From Streptomyces coeruleorubidus (GTDB taxonomy: Bacteria > Actinomycetota > Actinomycetes > Streptomycetales > Streptomycetaceae): a stretch of 64,000 bases of DNA. Both the position numbers and the translations under genes were made by a program. The notes under the pieces were generated by a model. The model was not told the origin of the DNA. It did no database searches and worked only from the letters and a program-made list of their open reading frames with translations. The stretch lies in the NCBI RefSeq assembly GCF_008705135.1, contig NZ_CP023694.1:8779001-8843000 (forward strand). The letters are read 5' to 3'. Positions 1 through 9,123 of the stretch are shown here, piece by piece (the first letter of the stretch is position 1; every line of letters starts with the position of its first letter).

Positions 1-1
1 C

Positions 2-2410
2 GCCGGCCCGGAGCTCCAGCAGAAGGTCGTCCTGGCCCTGCACCGCGCACTGGAGAAGTCGAGAACCCGCGCGACGATCTCCGCGATGGACGAGACCAAC
101 CCCAGCACCTTCGTCCGCAACTGGAACGCCTACGACAACTCCGCCCGCGCCGCCGTCGACCAGCTCAACGTGCACACGTACGGCACCGGCATGCGCACCA
201 GCGCCCGGGACAGCGCCAAGGCCGCGGACAAGCCGTTCTGGATGAGCGAGGTCGAGGGCACCTGGGGGACCGGCACCGACTTCACCGGTATGGATCCGGG
301 GCTCGGCATCGCCACCCGGGTCGTCGAGGACATCCGTGAACTGGAGCCGTCCGCCTGGGTGTTGTGGCAGCCCGTCGAGGACTCCATCCCTCAGGCGGCG
401 GCCGGCAAGAACTGGGGCAGCATCCACATCCCGTTCAACTGCACCGCGAAGGACACCCTGGAGACCTGCCCGGTGCGGGCCAACACCAAGTTCCACACCC
501 TGCGCAACTTCACTCACCACATCCGGCCCGGCGACCACTTCGTCAAGGCCGACGACCCCTCCAGCGTCGCCGCCGTCCGCAAGTCCGGCCGCGGGGCGAC
601 CGTCGTGCACGTCAACAGCGGCACTACCCCGCGTGCCGTGACGCTGGACCTCTCGCGGTTCAAGCGCGTCGCCCCCGGCGCCACCGTCACGCCCGTGGTG
701 ACCAGCGCCGGCGGAGCGCTCGTCCGCGGTACACCGGTGAAGGTGAAGGACGACTCCGCCACGGTCACTGTCCCGGCCAAGTCGGTCACCACCCTCCTCG
801 TCGACGGCGTGTCCGGCACCGCCGAGGACGCCGCGCTCGTCCAGCCCGGCCACGTCTACCGCCTCCAGGGAGCCCAGAGCGGCAAGTCCCTGGCCCCGTC
901 CGCCGACGGCGACGGCGTCGTCGTCCGTACGCCCGACCCGGCCGCCAAGTCCCAGCTGTGGTCCGTGAAACGGCTGACCCGCGGCGACGGCAACCGTGAC
1001 CGCTACGCCCTCCTCAACGCGGAGACGGGCGAACGCCTCGCCGTGCGGAACGACGACGCCGTCCTGGAGGACGCCGACACACCGGCCGCGCAGTGGATCA
1101 TGTCGACCACCGGAGACGGCACCTGGACCTTCGTCAACGCCGCCACGGGCCGGCTCCTCGACGTCGTCGGGCAGTCGACGGCGGACGGCGCCCGCGTGTC
1201 GGCCTTCCTTCCCACCTCCAACGCGAACCAGCGCTGGGCCGTGACCGACGAGACGGTGCTGCGTACCCAGCCGGCCGAGGCGTTCACCGTCCCCGGCCGC
1301 GCGCCCGAACTGCCCGGCACCGTGACGCCCGTCTTCCGGGACGGCGCCCGGGGCGCCCTCCCCGTGCGGTGGACGCTGCCCTCCGAGACACGCTGGAGCA
1401 AGCCCGGAACGGTAAGGGTGAAGGGCAGGGCGACCGACGCCCTCGGACGGACCGTCCGCGCCGAGGCGGTCGTCACCGTGGACACCATCGGCTCCACCCT
1501 CCCGGCCCGCGCCAAGACCTACACCGGCGGACGGCCCGACCTGCCCGCCACCGTCACCGGCGTCGGACGGCACGGCGGAACCGCCGAGCTCCCGGTCACC
1601 TGGGACCCCGCACCCGACGGCGCGTTCGACGACGCCGGAGTGGTGCCCCTGCGCGGCACCGCCCACGTCCCCGGCGGCACCGGGGCGGCGGCGACCGTAC
1701 GCGTCCAGGTGACCGCACCCCGGGAGAAGAACGCCGCGCCCGACGAGGGCGTGACCGTCGGCGCGACGTACACCGAGAGCGGGTACTCCGCAGACGGCCT
1801 GCGCAACGGAAACACGTCCGAGAAGGCCTGGTCGAACTGGAGGTCCGGCACGAAGAACCCGTCGGACACCATCACCTTCACTCTGCCCGAGGCGCGCGAT
1901 CTGACCCGGGTGGTGACCCACTTCCACCGCGACGGCACCAACGTCAGCTTCGCGGAGTCCCTCAAGGTGCAGGTGCGAGGGGCCGACGGCACCTGGACCG
2001 ACGCGAGCGAGACCGTGTCCGTCGGCACCGAGGGCACACCCGTCGCCGACGTCCCGGTGCGCGCCTCCGGCCCGGTGACCGGGGTACGCGTGGTCATGAC
2101 GGCCCGGCCGGGCGGCTACATCACCCTCGGCGAGATCGAGCTGTTCGCCAGGGCACCCGGCGCCTCCGCGGACGCCGCGGCCGCGTCGATCGAGGTGGAC
2201 GGCGTGGCGATCGGCGGCTTCGACCCGGACCGGACCGCCTACCGGGTGACCACCGACCGCCCGGACCGGGCGAAGGTCACCGCCACACCACGTGACCCGT
2301 ACGCGAAGGTCACCGTCCGCGAGGAGACATCACGCGTGGCCGTCGTGACCGTCAGCAGCGAGGACGGCTCGAAGACACGGCAGTACAGGATCGAGCTGAC
2401 CCGCTCCTGA
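2..2410 (+). CDS. Secreted GH30-like glycoside hydrolase with lectin and Ig-like modules (5' partial)
   Basis: The frame is already open at the window edge, so the N-terminus is missing. The first 230 or so visible residues resemble the C-terminal half of a GH30 catalytic barrel of the endo-beta-1,6-galactanase type; a WMSEVEG motif near nucleotide 240 is the likely catalytic nucleophile region. A ricin-type beta-trefoil follows (repeated Q-x-W: SQLW, AQWI, QRWA), then two bacterial Ig-like domains, an F5/8 C-type discoidin-like domain around nucleotides 1730-2150, and a C-terminal beta-sandwich. This is the usual build of a secreted Streptomyces polysaccharide-degrading enzyme. The modules are clear; the substrate is inferred. 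It converges on the GAPDH gene across a shared terminator. Confidence 0.8.
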   Translation, partial: AGPELQQKVVLALHRALEKSRTRATISAMDETNPSTFVRNWNAYDNSARAAVDQLNVHTYGTGMRTSARDSAKAADKPFWMSEVEGTWGTGTDFTGMDPGLGIATRVVEDIRELEPSAWVLWQPVEDSIPQAAAGKNWGSIHIPFNCTAKDTLETCPVRANTKFHTLRNFTHHIRPGDHFVKADDPSSVAAVRKSGRGATVVHVNSGTTPRAVTLDLSRFKRVAPGATVTPVVTSAGGALVRGTPVKVKDDSATVTVPAKSVTTLLVDGVSGTAEDAALVQPGHVYRLQGAQSGKSLAPSADGDGVVVRTPDPAAKSQLWSVKRLTRGDGNRDRYALLNAETGERLAVRNDDAVLEDADTPAAQWIMSTTGDGTWTFVNAATGRLLDVVGQSTADGARVSAFLPTSNANQRWAVTDETVLRTQPAEAFTVPGRAPELPGTVTPVFRDGARGALPVRWTLPSETRWSKPGTVRVKGRATDALGRTVRAEAVVTVDTIGSTLPARAKTYTGGRPDLPATVTGVGRHGGTAELPVTWDPAPDGAFDDAGVVPLRGTAHVPGGTGAAATVRVQVTAPREKNAAPDEGVTVGATYTESGYSADGLRNGNTSEKAWSNWRSGTKNPSDTITFTLPEARDLTRVVTHFHRDGTNVSFAESLKVQVRGADGTWTDASETVSVGTEGTPVADVPVRASGPVTGVRVVMTARPGGYITLGEIELFARAPGASADAAAASIEVDGVAIGGFDPDRTAYRVTTDRPDRAKVTATPRDPYAKVTVREETSRVAVVTVSSEDGSKTRQYRIELTRS

Positions 2411-2419
2411 GGCATGAGA

Positions 2420-2452
2420 ACGCGGGGCGTGCCAGCCGGACACGCCCCGCGT
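2420..2452. terminator. Bidirectional terminator between glycosidase and GAPDH genes
   Basis: A perfect 12-base-pair inverted repeat (ACGCGGGGCGTG at 2420-2431, its complement at 2441-2452) with a 9-base loop sits between two convergent stop codons. There is no T-run, as is normal in Streptomyces. Confidence 0.75.
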
Positions 2453-2464
2453 GGTCCCCAGGGC

Positions 2465-3910
2465 TCAGACCGCCGGAGCCGGGTACGTCGGGTACTCCAC
2501 CCCGGACACGTGCTGTACGACACGGATGACCTGGCAGGAGTAACCGAACTCGTTGTCGTACCAAAGGTAGAGGATGGCGTTGTCGCCCTCCACCTTGGTG
2601 GCGCCGGCGTCGACGATCGAGGCGTGGCGCGAGCCGATGAAGTCGCTGGAGACCGCGTCGGGCGCGCTGATGAAGTCGATCTGGCGCTTCAGCGGCGAGG
2701 TCAGGGACACCTCGCGCAGGTAGTCGAGAACCTCCTGGCGGGTGGTCTCCCTCGCGAGCTGGAGGTTGAGGATCGCGATGGAGACGTCCGGCACCGGGAC
2801 CCGGATGGAGCTGCCGGTGATCTTCGCCTTGAGGTCGGGCAGCGCCTTGGCGACGGCGGAGGCGGCACCCGTCTCGGTGATGACCATGTTGAGCGGCGCG
2901 CTGCGGCCCCGGCGCTCGGACTTGTGGTAGTTGTCCAGCAGGTTCTGGTCGTTGGTGAACGAGTGGACGGTCTCGACGTGGCCCCGCTGGACCCCGAACT
3001 CGTCGTCCATCGCCTTCAGCGGCGGCACGATCGCGTTCGTCGTGCAGGACGCGCAGGACAGGATCTGCTCGTCCGGCTTGATCGTGTCGTGGTTGACGCC
3101 GTGCACGATGTTCGGGACGTCGCCCTTGCCGGGCGCGGTCAGCACGACCTTGTCGATGCCGGGGCGCAGGTGCGTGGACAGGCCCTCGCGGTCGCGCCAC
3201 TTACCGGTGTTGTCGATGAGGATGGCGTCCTTGATGCCGTACGCCGTGTAGTCCACCTCGGACGGGTCGTTCGCGTAGATGACCTTGATCGCGTTGCCGT
3301 TGGCGACGATCGTGCTGTTCGCCTCGTCGACGGTGATCGTGCCCTGGAACTGGCCGTGAATGGAGTCGCGGCGCAGCAGCGAGGCGCGCTTGACGATGTC
3401 CTGCTCCCCACCGCCGCGCACGACGATGGCCCGCAGCCGCAGACCGTTGCCCGACCCGGACTTCTCGATCAGCAGCCGGGCCACGAGCCGGCCGATGCGG
3501 CCGAACCCGTAGAGGACGACGTCACGCCCTTCGCGGCGCTCGATCTTGTTGGCTCCGGTGGCACCGGCGACGGCCTCGGCGGTGAACTCGGCGACGGACA
3601 GGCCGCGGTCGTCCTCGCGGTACGTCGCGGCGAGCATGCCGATGTCGATCTGGGACGGCCCGAGGTCGAGCTCGGCCAGGGTCTTCAGGAACGGCAGCGT
3701 CTCGGTGACCGAGAGCTCCGCGCCGGCGATCTGCCGGGCGAACCGGTGGGTCTTGAGGATGCTGACCACCGACTTGTTCACCAGGGAGCGGCTGTGCAGC
3801 AGGACGGTCACGTCCCGCTCCCGGTGCAGCTTCCCGATGATCGGGATCATCGACTCCGCGATCTCCTCGCGGTTCTTCCAGTTGGTGAACGAGTCGTCGT
3901 TGACAGTCAC
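2465..3910 (-). CDS. gap2: Glyceraldehyde-3-phosphate dehydrogenase, long form
   Basis: This glycolytic dehydrogenase oxidises glyceraldehyde-3-phosphate with NAD(P) and phosphate. At 481 residues it is about 140 longer than classical GAPDH because of an N-terminal extension, a known actinobacterial long form often called Gap2. The Rossmann motif GFGRIGR lies near residue 135, and the catalytic cysteine is in SCASCTTN near residue 289. The C-terminal domain shows the expected WYDNEFGYS segment. Translation probably starts at the GTG at 3910. The upstream region is shared with the divergent gene at 4080. The enzyme call is firm; the cofactor preference cannot be read with confidence. Confidence 0.95.
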   Translation of the reverse strand: MTVNDDSFTNWKNREEIAESMIPIIGKLHRERDVTVLLHSRSLVNKSVVSILKTHRFARQIAGAELSVTETLPFLKTLAELDLGPSQIDIGMLAATYREDDRGLSVAEFTAEAVAGATGANKIERREGRDVVLYGFGRIGRLVARLLIEKSGSGNGLRLRAIVVRGGGEQDIVKRASLLRRDSIHGQFQGTITVDEANSTIVANGNAIKVIYANDPSEVDYTAYGIKDAILIDNTGKWRDREGLSTHLRPGIDKVVLTAPGKGDVPNIVHGVNHDTIKPDEQILSCASCTTNAIVPPLKAMDDEFGVQRGHVETVHSFTNDQNLLDNYHKSERRGRSAPLNMVITETGAASAVAKALPDLKAKITGSSIRVPVPDVSIAILNLQLARETTRQEVLDYLREVSLTSPLKRQIDFISAPDAVSSDFIGSRHASIVDAGATKVEGDNAILYLWYDNEFGYSCQVIRVVQHVSGVEYPTYPAPAV

Positions 3911-3982
3911 AGATCCATCTTTCGAGCTAGGCGGCGCTCATATGTTAAACCGTCGATTTCCGGATCATGAAGGGGGTGCCTC

Positions 3983-3994
3983 CGGAGCGCTCCG
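3983..3994. promoter_or_regulatory. Candidate LacI-type palindrome between gap2 and the 4080 gene
   Basis: CGGAGCGCTCCG is a perfect 12-base palindrome in the divergent intergenic region. Its GGAGCGCTCC core resembles operators of Streptomyces LacI-family regulators such as CebR. The function is inferred only. Confidence 0.3.
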
Positions 3995-4079
3995 CCCCGC
4001 CGGAACGCCGCGCTCCACGAGCCCTTCGCGGCCTTGCCTGGGATGATCGGAACAGCGCCGCCACGCGAAAGGGACGCTC

Positions 4080-4961
4080 ATGGACTTCGACGCTGTGGCC
4101 GACGAGTTGTACGCCCTGCGGCCGGAGGAGTTCACCGCTGCCCGGGCATCGGCCGTGGCCGCCGCCCGCACGGCCGGTGACCGTGAACTCGCCGACCGGA
4201 TCGGCACGTTGCGTAAACCCAGCCTCGCCGCCTGGGCCAGCAACCTCCTGGTCCGCAGCCGGCCCGGCGATGTCGAGCCCCTGCTCCGCCTGGGCGAAGG
4301 ACTGCGGCACGCCCACCACGCCCTGGACCGCACACAACTGCGCGAACTGAGCCGGCAGCAGCACGCGCTCATCCGCGCGCTGTCCGCTCAGGCCCGGCAG
4401 CTCGCCGTGGAGGCCGGCCATCCGATCGGCGAGGGCGTGCAGCGGGAGGTCGAGAACACCCTGCACGCCGTACTGGCCGACCCCGAGGCCGCCCAGGCAT
4501 GGGCGAGCGGCCGGCTGGCCAAGCCGCTCAGCGCCGCTGTCGGCTTCCCGCTCGCGGAGAGCGCCGGCACGGAGAGCGCCACGACACAGCCTCGCCCGTC
4601 CGCCGCGACGGCCCCCTCCCGCCCGGGCCGCAAGGCCGGCGAGGAACAGCGGCGACGGCTGGCCCAGGCCCGGCGGGACGCCGAGGCCGCCGACCGGGAG
4701 CTGCGGGCGCTCAAGGACGAGGCCGCGGCCGCCGGCCAGGCCGCGGAGGAGGCGAAACAGCAGGTGTCCCGCCTCCAGGGGCGCGTCGACGAACTCACCG
4801 AGGAACTGGCCCGCACCAGGGAGGAGCACCAGCAGGCCCGCTTCGCGGAGCGGTCGGCCCGGGAGCGGGCGCGCACGGCCGACCGCCGGGTCCGCGAAGC
4901 CGACCGCAAAGCCGCGACGGCCGCCGCCCAGCTCGAACGCCTGACCTCATCGGACGCCTGA
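4080..4961 (+). CDS. Actinobacterial coiled-coil protein of unknown function
   Basis: This is a 293-residue soluble protein. The N-terminal half (about residues 1-150) is helical with recurrent RKPSLAAWA and LRELSRQQH-like segments that I recognise from conserved but unnamed actinobacterial proteins. After a short Ala/Thr/Pro linker, residues 180-285 are a highly charged, Glu/Arg/Ala-rich coiled coil. No enzyme motif or signal peptide is visible. The ATG at 4080 follows AAAGGGA, a good ribosome binding site. The stop codon lies inside the second copy of a perfect 17-base tandem duplication (4940-4973), so the exact C-terminus depends on that duplication. Confidence 0.75.
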   Translation: MDFDAVADELYALRPEEFTAARASAVAAARTAGDRELADRIGTLRKPSLAAWASNLLVRSRPGDVEPLLRLGEGLRHAHHALDRTQLRELSRQQHALIRALSAQARQLAVEAGHPIGEGVQREVENTLHAVLADPEAAQAWASGRLAKPLSAAVGFPLAESAGTESATTQPRPSAATAPSRPGRKAGEEQRRRLAQARRDAEAADRELRALKDEAAAAGQAAEEAKQQVSRLQGRVDELTEELARTREEHQQARFAERSARERARTADRRVREADRKAATAAAQLERLTSSDA

Positions 4962-4973
4962 CCTCATCGGACG
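4940..4973. repeat. 17-base perfect tandem duplication across the stop codon
   Basis: CCTGACCTCATCGGACG occurs twice head to tail (4940-4956 and 4957-4973). The stop codon of the upstream gene is read from the start of the second copy. Without the duplication the frame would end a few codons later at a TAG, giving a tail of similar length. Confidence 0.95.
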
Positions 4974-5305
4974 ACCGGTAGGCGCGCCGGTTCTCATGGG
5001 ACGGGCCGGTTCTTCATGGGACGGGTGGGCCCTCATGGCCCGGGCCGGCTCTCGGCCGGGCCCCTGGACCGCACCGGACCGCACGGTGCCCGCGCCCTTC
5101 CCCTCCGGGAACCGGTCTTCCGTCGGCGCCGCTGTTCGGCCCGTACGGCCGTCCCGGCCGCCCGCGTCGCTCCGGGAGAGCCGCGCCGCGGACCTACGGC
5201 CCCACCGCCGCGGCTCGGCCGGCGTGGGACGGCCGAGGTCGGCCACGGCCAGGGGAGTGGTCCGGGCGGCCGCCCCGGGAGACCCAGCCCGGAGGTGAGC
5301 ACCGA
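4974..5305. other. Intergenic region with no supported gene
   Basis: About 330 bases lie between convergent genes. An imperfect repeat of CCGGTTCTCATGGGACGGG occurs twice near 4986-5027, followed by a related CCTCATGGCCCGGG. The rest is GC-rich with short inverted repeats. No reading frame here has a plausible start, ribosome binding site and codon pattern. Confidence 0.6.
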
Positions 5306-6679
5306 TCAGAGGGACAGGGCGCCGGTCAGGACGGCGGCGGCGGTCATCACGAGCGTGGTGGCGAAGGCCCAGCGGAAGATGAACCGCTGGTGCTCGCCGA
5401 GCTGGACGCCGCTCATGCCGACCAGGATGAACGTGGCGGCGGTCAGCGGGCTGAGCGGGAAGCCCGTCGTCATCTGGCCGAGAACGGCGGCCCGGGCGAT
5501 CTCGGCCGGGTCGGTGCCGAAGCCGTGGGCCGTCTCGGCCAGGACGGGCAGGACACCGAAGTAGTAGGCGTCCGGGGTGAAGACCAGGCTCAGCGGCATG
5601 CCCGTGACGGCCACGAGGACCGGGAGATGGCCGCCGACGGAGTCCGGTATCACGGACACGAGCGCCTCGGCCATGTCGTCGATCATCCCGGTCCCGGTCA
5701 GGACCCCGGTGAACACGCCGGCCGCGAAGATCATCGTCGTCACCAGGACGACGTTCTTCGCGTGCCGGTCCAGCAGTGCCTGCTGCTGTTCCCACGTGGG
5801 GTGGTTGACCAGGAGAGCCACCGCGAACCCGAGGACGAACAGCACGGGTAGCGGCATGACCTCCAGGATCAGCGCCACGAGGAGCACGACGGTCAGCAGC
5901 AGGTTGAAGACCGTCAGCCGGCGCGGCGCGGGCGCCGCGACCCGGACGGCACCCGGTCCGTCACCGGGCGCGGGGGCCGTCGCGGGCACCGGGTCGTCAC
6001 CGAGGGTGGGGGCCGTCGCGGGAACCGGCTCACCCGCGGCGGTCTCCTCGCCCGGCCCGGTGAGAGCGCCGAGCCGTCGCCGCTCCCGGCGGCCGATCAG
6101 CCAGGACGCCACCAGGACCCACGCGATCCCGAACCCCATCGCGGGCAGCACGGGCGTGAAGACGTCCGAACTCTCCAGCTTCAGCGCCGCCATGGCACGC
6201 ACCGTCGGCCCGCCCCAGGGAAGCATGTTCATCACGCCCGCCCCCAGGCAGACGACCCCGGACAGCACCAGCGGACTCATGCCCAGCTTCCGGTAGACGG
6301 GCAGCAGCGCGGAGACGGTGATGAGGAACGTCGAGGCCCCGTCGCCGTCCAGGGCCACGCACAGCGTGAGGACGGCCGTGGCGACGGTGACGCGCAGCGG
6401 ATCGCCCTTGGCCAGCCGCAGCAGTCCGCGGATCAGCGGATCGAACAGGCCGGCGTCCACCATGAGGCTGAAGTACAGCACGGCGAACGCGATCATGATG
6501 CCGGTCGGCGCCACCTTCGACAGCCCGTCGAGCACCATCCCGCCCAGCTCGCCCGCGAACCCGCCCGCCAGCGCCGCGAGCACCGGAAGCAGCACCAGCG
6601 CGACCAGCACCGAGACACGTCTGGTCATGGTGAGCAACAGGAACAGGGCGATCGTGGCGAAGCCCAGGGCTGCCGGCAT
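5306..6679 (-). CDS. CitMHS-family citrate-metal/proton symporter
   Basis: This polytopic inner-membrane transporter has 457 residues and roughly twelve hydrophobic segments. The N-terminal half ends near residue 200, a Pro/Ala/Gly-rich cytoplasmic loop covers residues 205-250, and a second membrane half follows with the typical VVLVTTMIFAAGVFTGVLTGTGM and TPDAYYFGVLPVL segments. CitMHS proteins import citrate as a complex with Mg2+ or Ca2+ and are known from Bacillus and Streptomyces. The gene is divergent from a LysR regulator at 6854, with a CoA-transferase and a CitE-like lyase beyond, which supports a carboxylic-acid substrate. The family is clear; the exact substrate and metal are not. 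Confidence 0.88.
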   Translation of the reverse strand: MPAALGFATIALFLLLTMTRRVSVLVALVLLPVLAALAGGFAGELGGMVLDGLSKVAPTGIMIAFAVLYFSLMVDAGLFDPLIRGLLRLAKGDPLRVTVATAVLTLCVALDGDGASTFLITVSALLPVYRKLGMSPLVLSGVVCLGAGVMNMLPWGGPTVRAMAALKLESSDVFTPVLPAMGFGIAWVLVASWLIGRRERRRLGALTGPGEETAAGEPVPATAPTLGDDPVPATAPAPGDGPGAVRVAAPAPRRLTVFNLLLTVVLLVALILEVMPLPVLFVLGFAVALLVNHPTWEQQQALLDRHAKNVVLVTTMIFAAGVFTGVLTGTGMIDDMAEALVSVIPDSVGGHLPVLVAVTGMPLSLVFTPDAYYFGVLPVLAETAHGFGTDPAEIARAAVLGQMTTGFPLSPLTAATFILVGMSGVQLGEHQRFIFRWAFATTLVMTAAAVLTGALSL

Positions 6680-6853
6680 GGTGGCGCTCGCTTTCTCGGT
6701 CGCGGTCCCCGGCGCGGAGAGCGGGGTCTGGCGGGGCGTACGGGGATAGCCGAGAGTGTCCGAGCGCCGGATGATCCATGTCCAGCATCAAACCGGCATC
6801 TGTCGATGCGATCCACGCATCAATCGGCCCACTCTGACGTACGCTTCCCGGCC

Positions 6854-7777
6854 ATGGATGCCACCCTGCGTCAACTGACGGCGTACGCGGCCGTCGCCCG
6901 GGCGACCAGTTTCACCGCGGCGGCCGCCCAGTTGGGCGTCTCGCAGTCGACCCTCAGTCGCGCGGTCGCCGACCTGGAGCGGCAGGTCGGCGCACAGCTG
7001 CTCGAACGCGACACGCGCAACGTGCAGTTGACCGCCGCCGGTACGGAGGCTCTGCGGATCGCCGAGCAGATACTCGGCGCCCACCGGGCCGGGATGAAGG
7101 AGCTGGACCGCTTCCTGCTCGGCGAGTCCGGCACGGTCGCCGTCGCCACCCTGCCCTCCGTCGCCGCGGTACTGCTTCCGCAGGTCATCTCCGGCTTCCG
7201 CACGGAACGGCCGCGCGTGGCCGTACGCCTGCTGGACGGCCTCGAACGGACCGTGCTGAACCGGGTCCTGTCCGGCGACGCGGACTTCGCGATCACCACG
7301 GTCGGTGTGCCGCCCGAGCGGCTGGAGCACCGCCCGCTGGTGCGGGACCGTTTCGTCGCGGTCCTGCGCGAGGATCATCCGCTCGCCGACCGCGACGAGG
7401 TCGGCTGGGCGGATCTGGCCCGCGAACCGTTCCTCGCCGTCGGACGGGACTCGAGCGTACGGCGGCTGACGGACGCCGCGTTCGGCCAGGTCGACGCGCA
7501 CGCCGTCCCGGCCGCCGAGGCCGGCAGTGTCGCCACGGTGGGCGGACTGGTCGCCGCCGGCCTCGGCGTGAGCGCACTGCCCGCCCTGGTGCTGCCCCTG
7601 CTGGGCACCGGGCCCTTCGTGTTCCGGCCGCTCGTCGATCCCGTGGTCGACCGGCGCCTCGACATCGCCCTGCGCGCACGCCGCACCCTGCCGCGTGTCA
7701 CCGAGCACTTCCTGGAGACGCTCGAGGACTTCCGTGCCCAGGGCAGGGACCTGCCGCCGGGAGTCACCTGGGCCTGA
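6854..7777 (+). CDS. LysR-family transcriptional regulator
   Basis: This DNA-binding regulator has about 307 residues. The N-terminal winged helix is typical (FTAAAAQLGVSQSTLSRAVADLERQVGAQLLER, residues 16-48), followed by a periplasmic-binding-like effector domain. I chose the ATG at 6854 because the protein then starts MDATLRQLTAYAAVA, the usual LysR N-terminus; an in-frame start at 6806 would add 16 unlikely residues. It faces the CitMHS gene across about 170 bases and is followed by CoA-transferase and lyase genes on its own strand. LysR proteins usually act on divergent targets, so it probably controls the transporter and perhaps the downstream enzymes in response to the transported acid. 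Confidence 0.9.
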   Translation: MDATLRQLTAYAAVARATSFTAAAAQLGVSQSTLSRAVADLERQVGAQLLERDTRNVQLTAAGTEALRIAEQILGAHRAGMKELDRFLLGESGTVAVATLPSVAAVLLPQVISGFRTERPRVAVRLLDGLERTVLNRVLSGDADFAITTVGVPPERLEHRPLVRDRFVAVLREDHPLADRDEVGWADLAREPFLAVGRDSSVRRLTDAAFGQVDAHAVPAAEAGSVATVGGLVAAGLGVSALPALVLPLLGTGPFVFRPLVDPVVDRRLDIALRARRTLPRVTEHFLETLEDFRAQGRDLPPGVTWA

Positions 7778-7902
7778 GCCACCGTCGAGAGCCGCGATTC
7801 ATGCGCCGGCCGCATGGATTGATGGTCTTCTTTTGCTGGACAGGCATTTCTGCGCCTCGGCAGTCTGAAGAACCGGACCAGTTCAGCCGAGGGGACGCAT
7901 CC

Positions 7903-9123
7903 GTGTCGGACAAGGACATGCCGAACACCGCCGGGCAGGGCCAGTTGTGCGGACTGAAGGTGGTCGAGTTCGCTCATGTGGTGGCCGGCCCGCTCGCGGG
8001 TTCGATGCTCGCCGACCAGGGCGCGGACGTGGTCCACGTCGAACCCCCGGGCGCCGGTGACGCCGCCCGTGCGATGGGCCCCCGGCGCAACGGTGTTCCC
8101 CTGTGGTTCAAGGTGGCCGCCCGCAACAAGCGCTCGGTCACGCTCGACCTGCACCACGAGTCGGGCCGTGCGGTCGCCCACCGCCTCGTCGCCTGGGCGG
8201 ACGTCGTCATCGTCACCCTGCGCGCCGGGCGCCTGCGCCGCTGGGGCCTCGACTGGGAGTCCGTGCACCGGATCAACCCCAAGGCCGTCCTGCTCCAGAT
8301 CTCCGGCTTCGGTGCCACCTCCAGCCAGGCCGACGCCCCCGGCTTCGGCAAGATGGGCGAGGCCCGCAGCGGCGTCGTCCACCTGACCGGTTCCCCGGAC
8401 GGGCCGCCCGTCCACACCGGCTTCTCGCACGGCGACGCGGTGACCGGCCTGATGGGCGCCTATGCCGTCCTGGCCGCCCTCCACCGGCGCGACCACGACC
8501 CCGGCTTCGACGGCGAGTGGATCGATCTGGCCCTGTTCGAGCCGCTGTTCCGGCTCGTGGAATGGCAGGTCATCGTCCACGACCAGCTGGGAACCGTGCC
8601 GCAGCGCTCCGGCAACCAGCTCGCCGTAGCGCCCGCCGCCGTGATCAACACCTACCGCTCCCGCGACGGGCAGTGGATCACCGTGACCTCCGCGACCCTG
8701 CGCTCGGTGCGCAACGTGGCCCGGCTGCTGGGTCTGCCGGAGGAGGAGTTCGCGACGTCGGATCAACAGCACGCACGGCGCGGGGAGTTGGACGACGGGC
8801 TGCGGGTGTGGGTGGCCGACCGCACGGCCGCCGAATGCCTGGAGGCCTTCGCCCGCGCCGAGGTGGTGGCCTCCCGGGTGTTCGACGCGGCCGACATCGC
8901 CGCCGACCCGGTCTACGCCGAACGCGGCGACATCGTCACCGTCGACGACCCCGACCTGGGCGACGTCCGGATGCAGGCCGTCATCCCGCACTTCCGGCAA
9001 CGCCCCGGCCACATCTGGCGCACCGGACCCGCGCTGGGGCAGGACAACGACCTCGTGTACCGGGACTGGCTCGGCCTGAGCGACCGGGAACTGGCCGACC
9101 TGGAGAAGAACGATGTCGTCTGA
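7903..9123 (+). CDS. CaiB/BaiF family III CoA-transferase
   Basis: Family III enzymes move CoA between carboxylic acids. The 406-residue protein begins with the hallmark LKVVEFAHVVAGPLAGSMLADQGADVVHVEPP and keeps the C-terminal segments ADPVYAERGDIVTVDDPDLG and GQDND. I place the start at the GTG at 7903, after GAGGGGACGC, rather than at an ATG 102 bases upstream. Where many members have the catalytic aspartate (PG-aromatic-D), this protein reads PGFGKMGEA; to my recollection a subset of the superfamily shares this. Its stop overlaps the start of the next gene by 11 bases, so the two are translationally coupled. CoA donor and acceptor are unknown. Confidence 0.88.
   Translation: MSDKDMPNTAGQGQLCGLKVVEFAHVVAGPLAGSMLADQGADVVHVEPPGAGDAARAMGPRRNGVPLWFKVAARNKRSVTLDLHHESGRAVAHRLVAWADVVIVTLRAGRLRRWGLDWESVHRINPKAVLLQISGFGATSSQADAPGFGKMGEARSGVVHLTGSPDGPPVHTGFSHGDAVTGLMGAYAVLAALHRRDHDPGFDGEWIDLALFEPLFRLVEWQVIVHDQLGTVPQRSGNQLAVAPAAVINTYRSRDGQWITVTSATLRSVRNVARLLGLPEEEFATSDQQHARRGELDDGLRVWVADRTAAECLEAFARAEVVASRVFDAADIAADPVYAERGDIVTVDDPDLGDVRMQAVIPHFRQRPGHIWRTGPALGQDNDLVYRDWLGLSDRELADLEKNDVV

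Noticed and set aside
2414..3970. 518-residue plus-strand open frame
   Set aside because: It is antisense to GAPDH, whose motifs are unambiguous.
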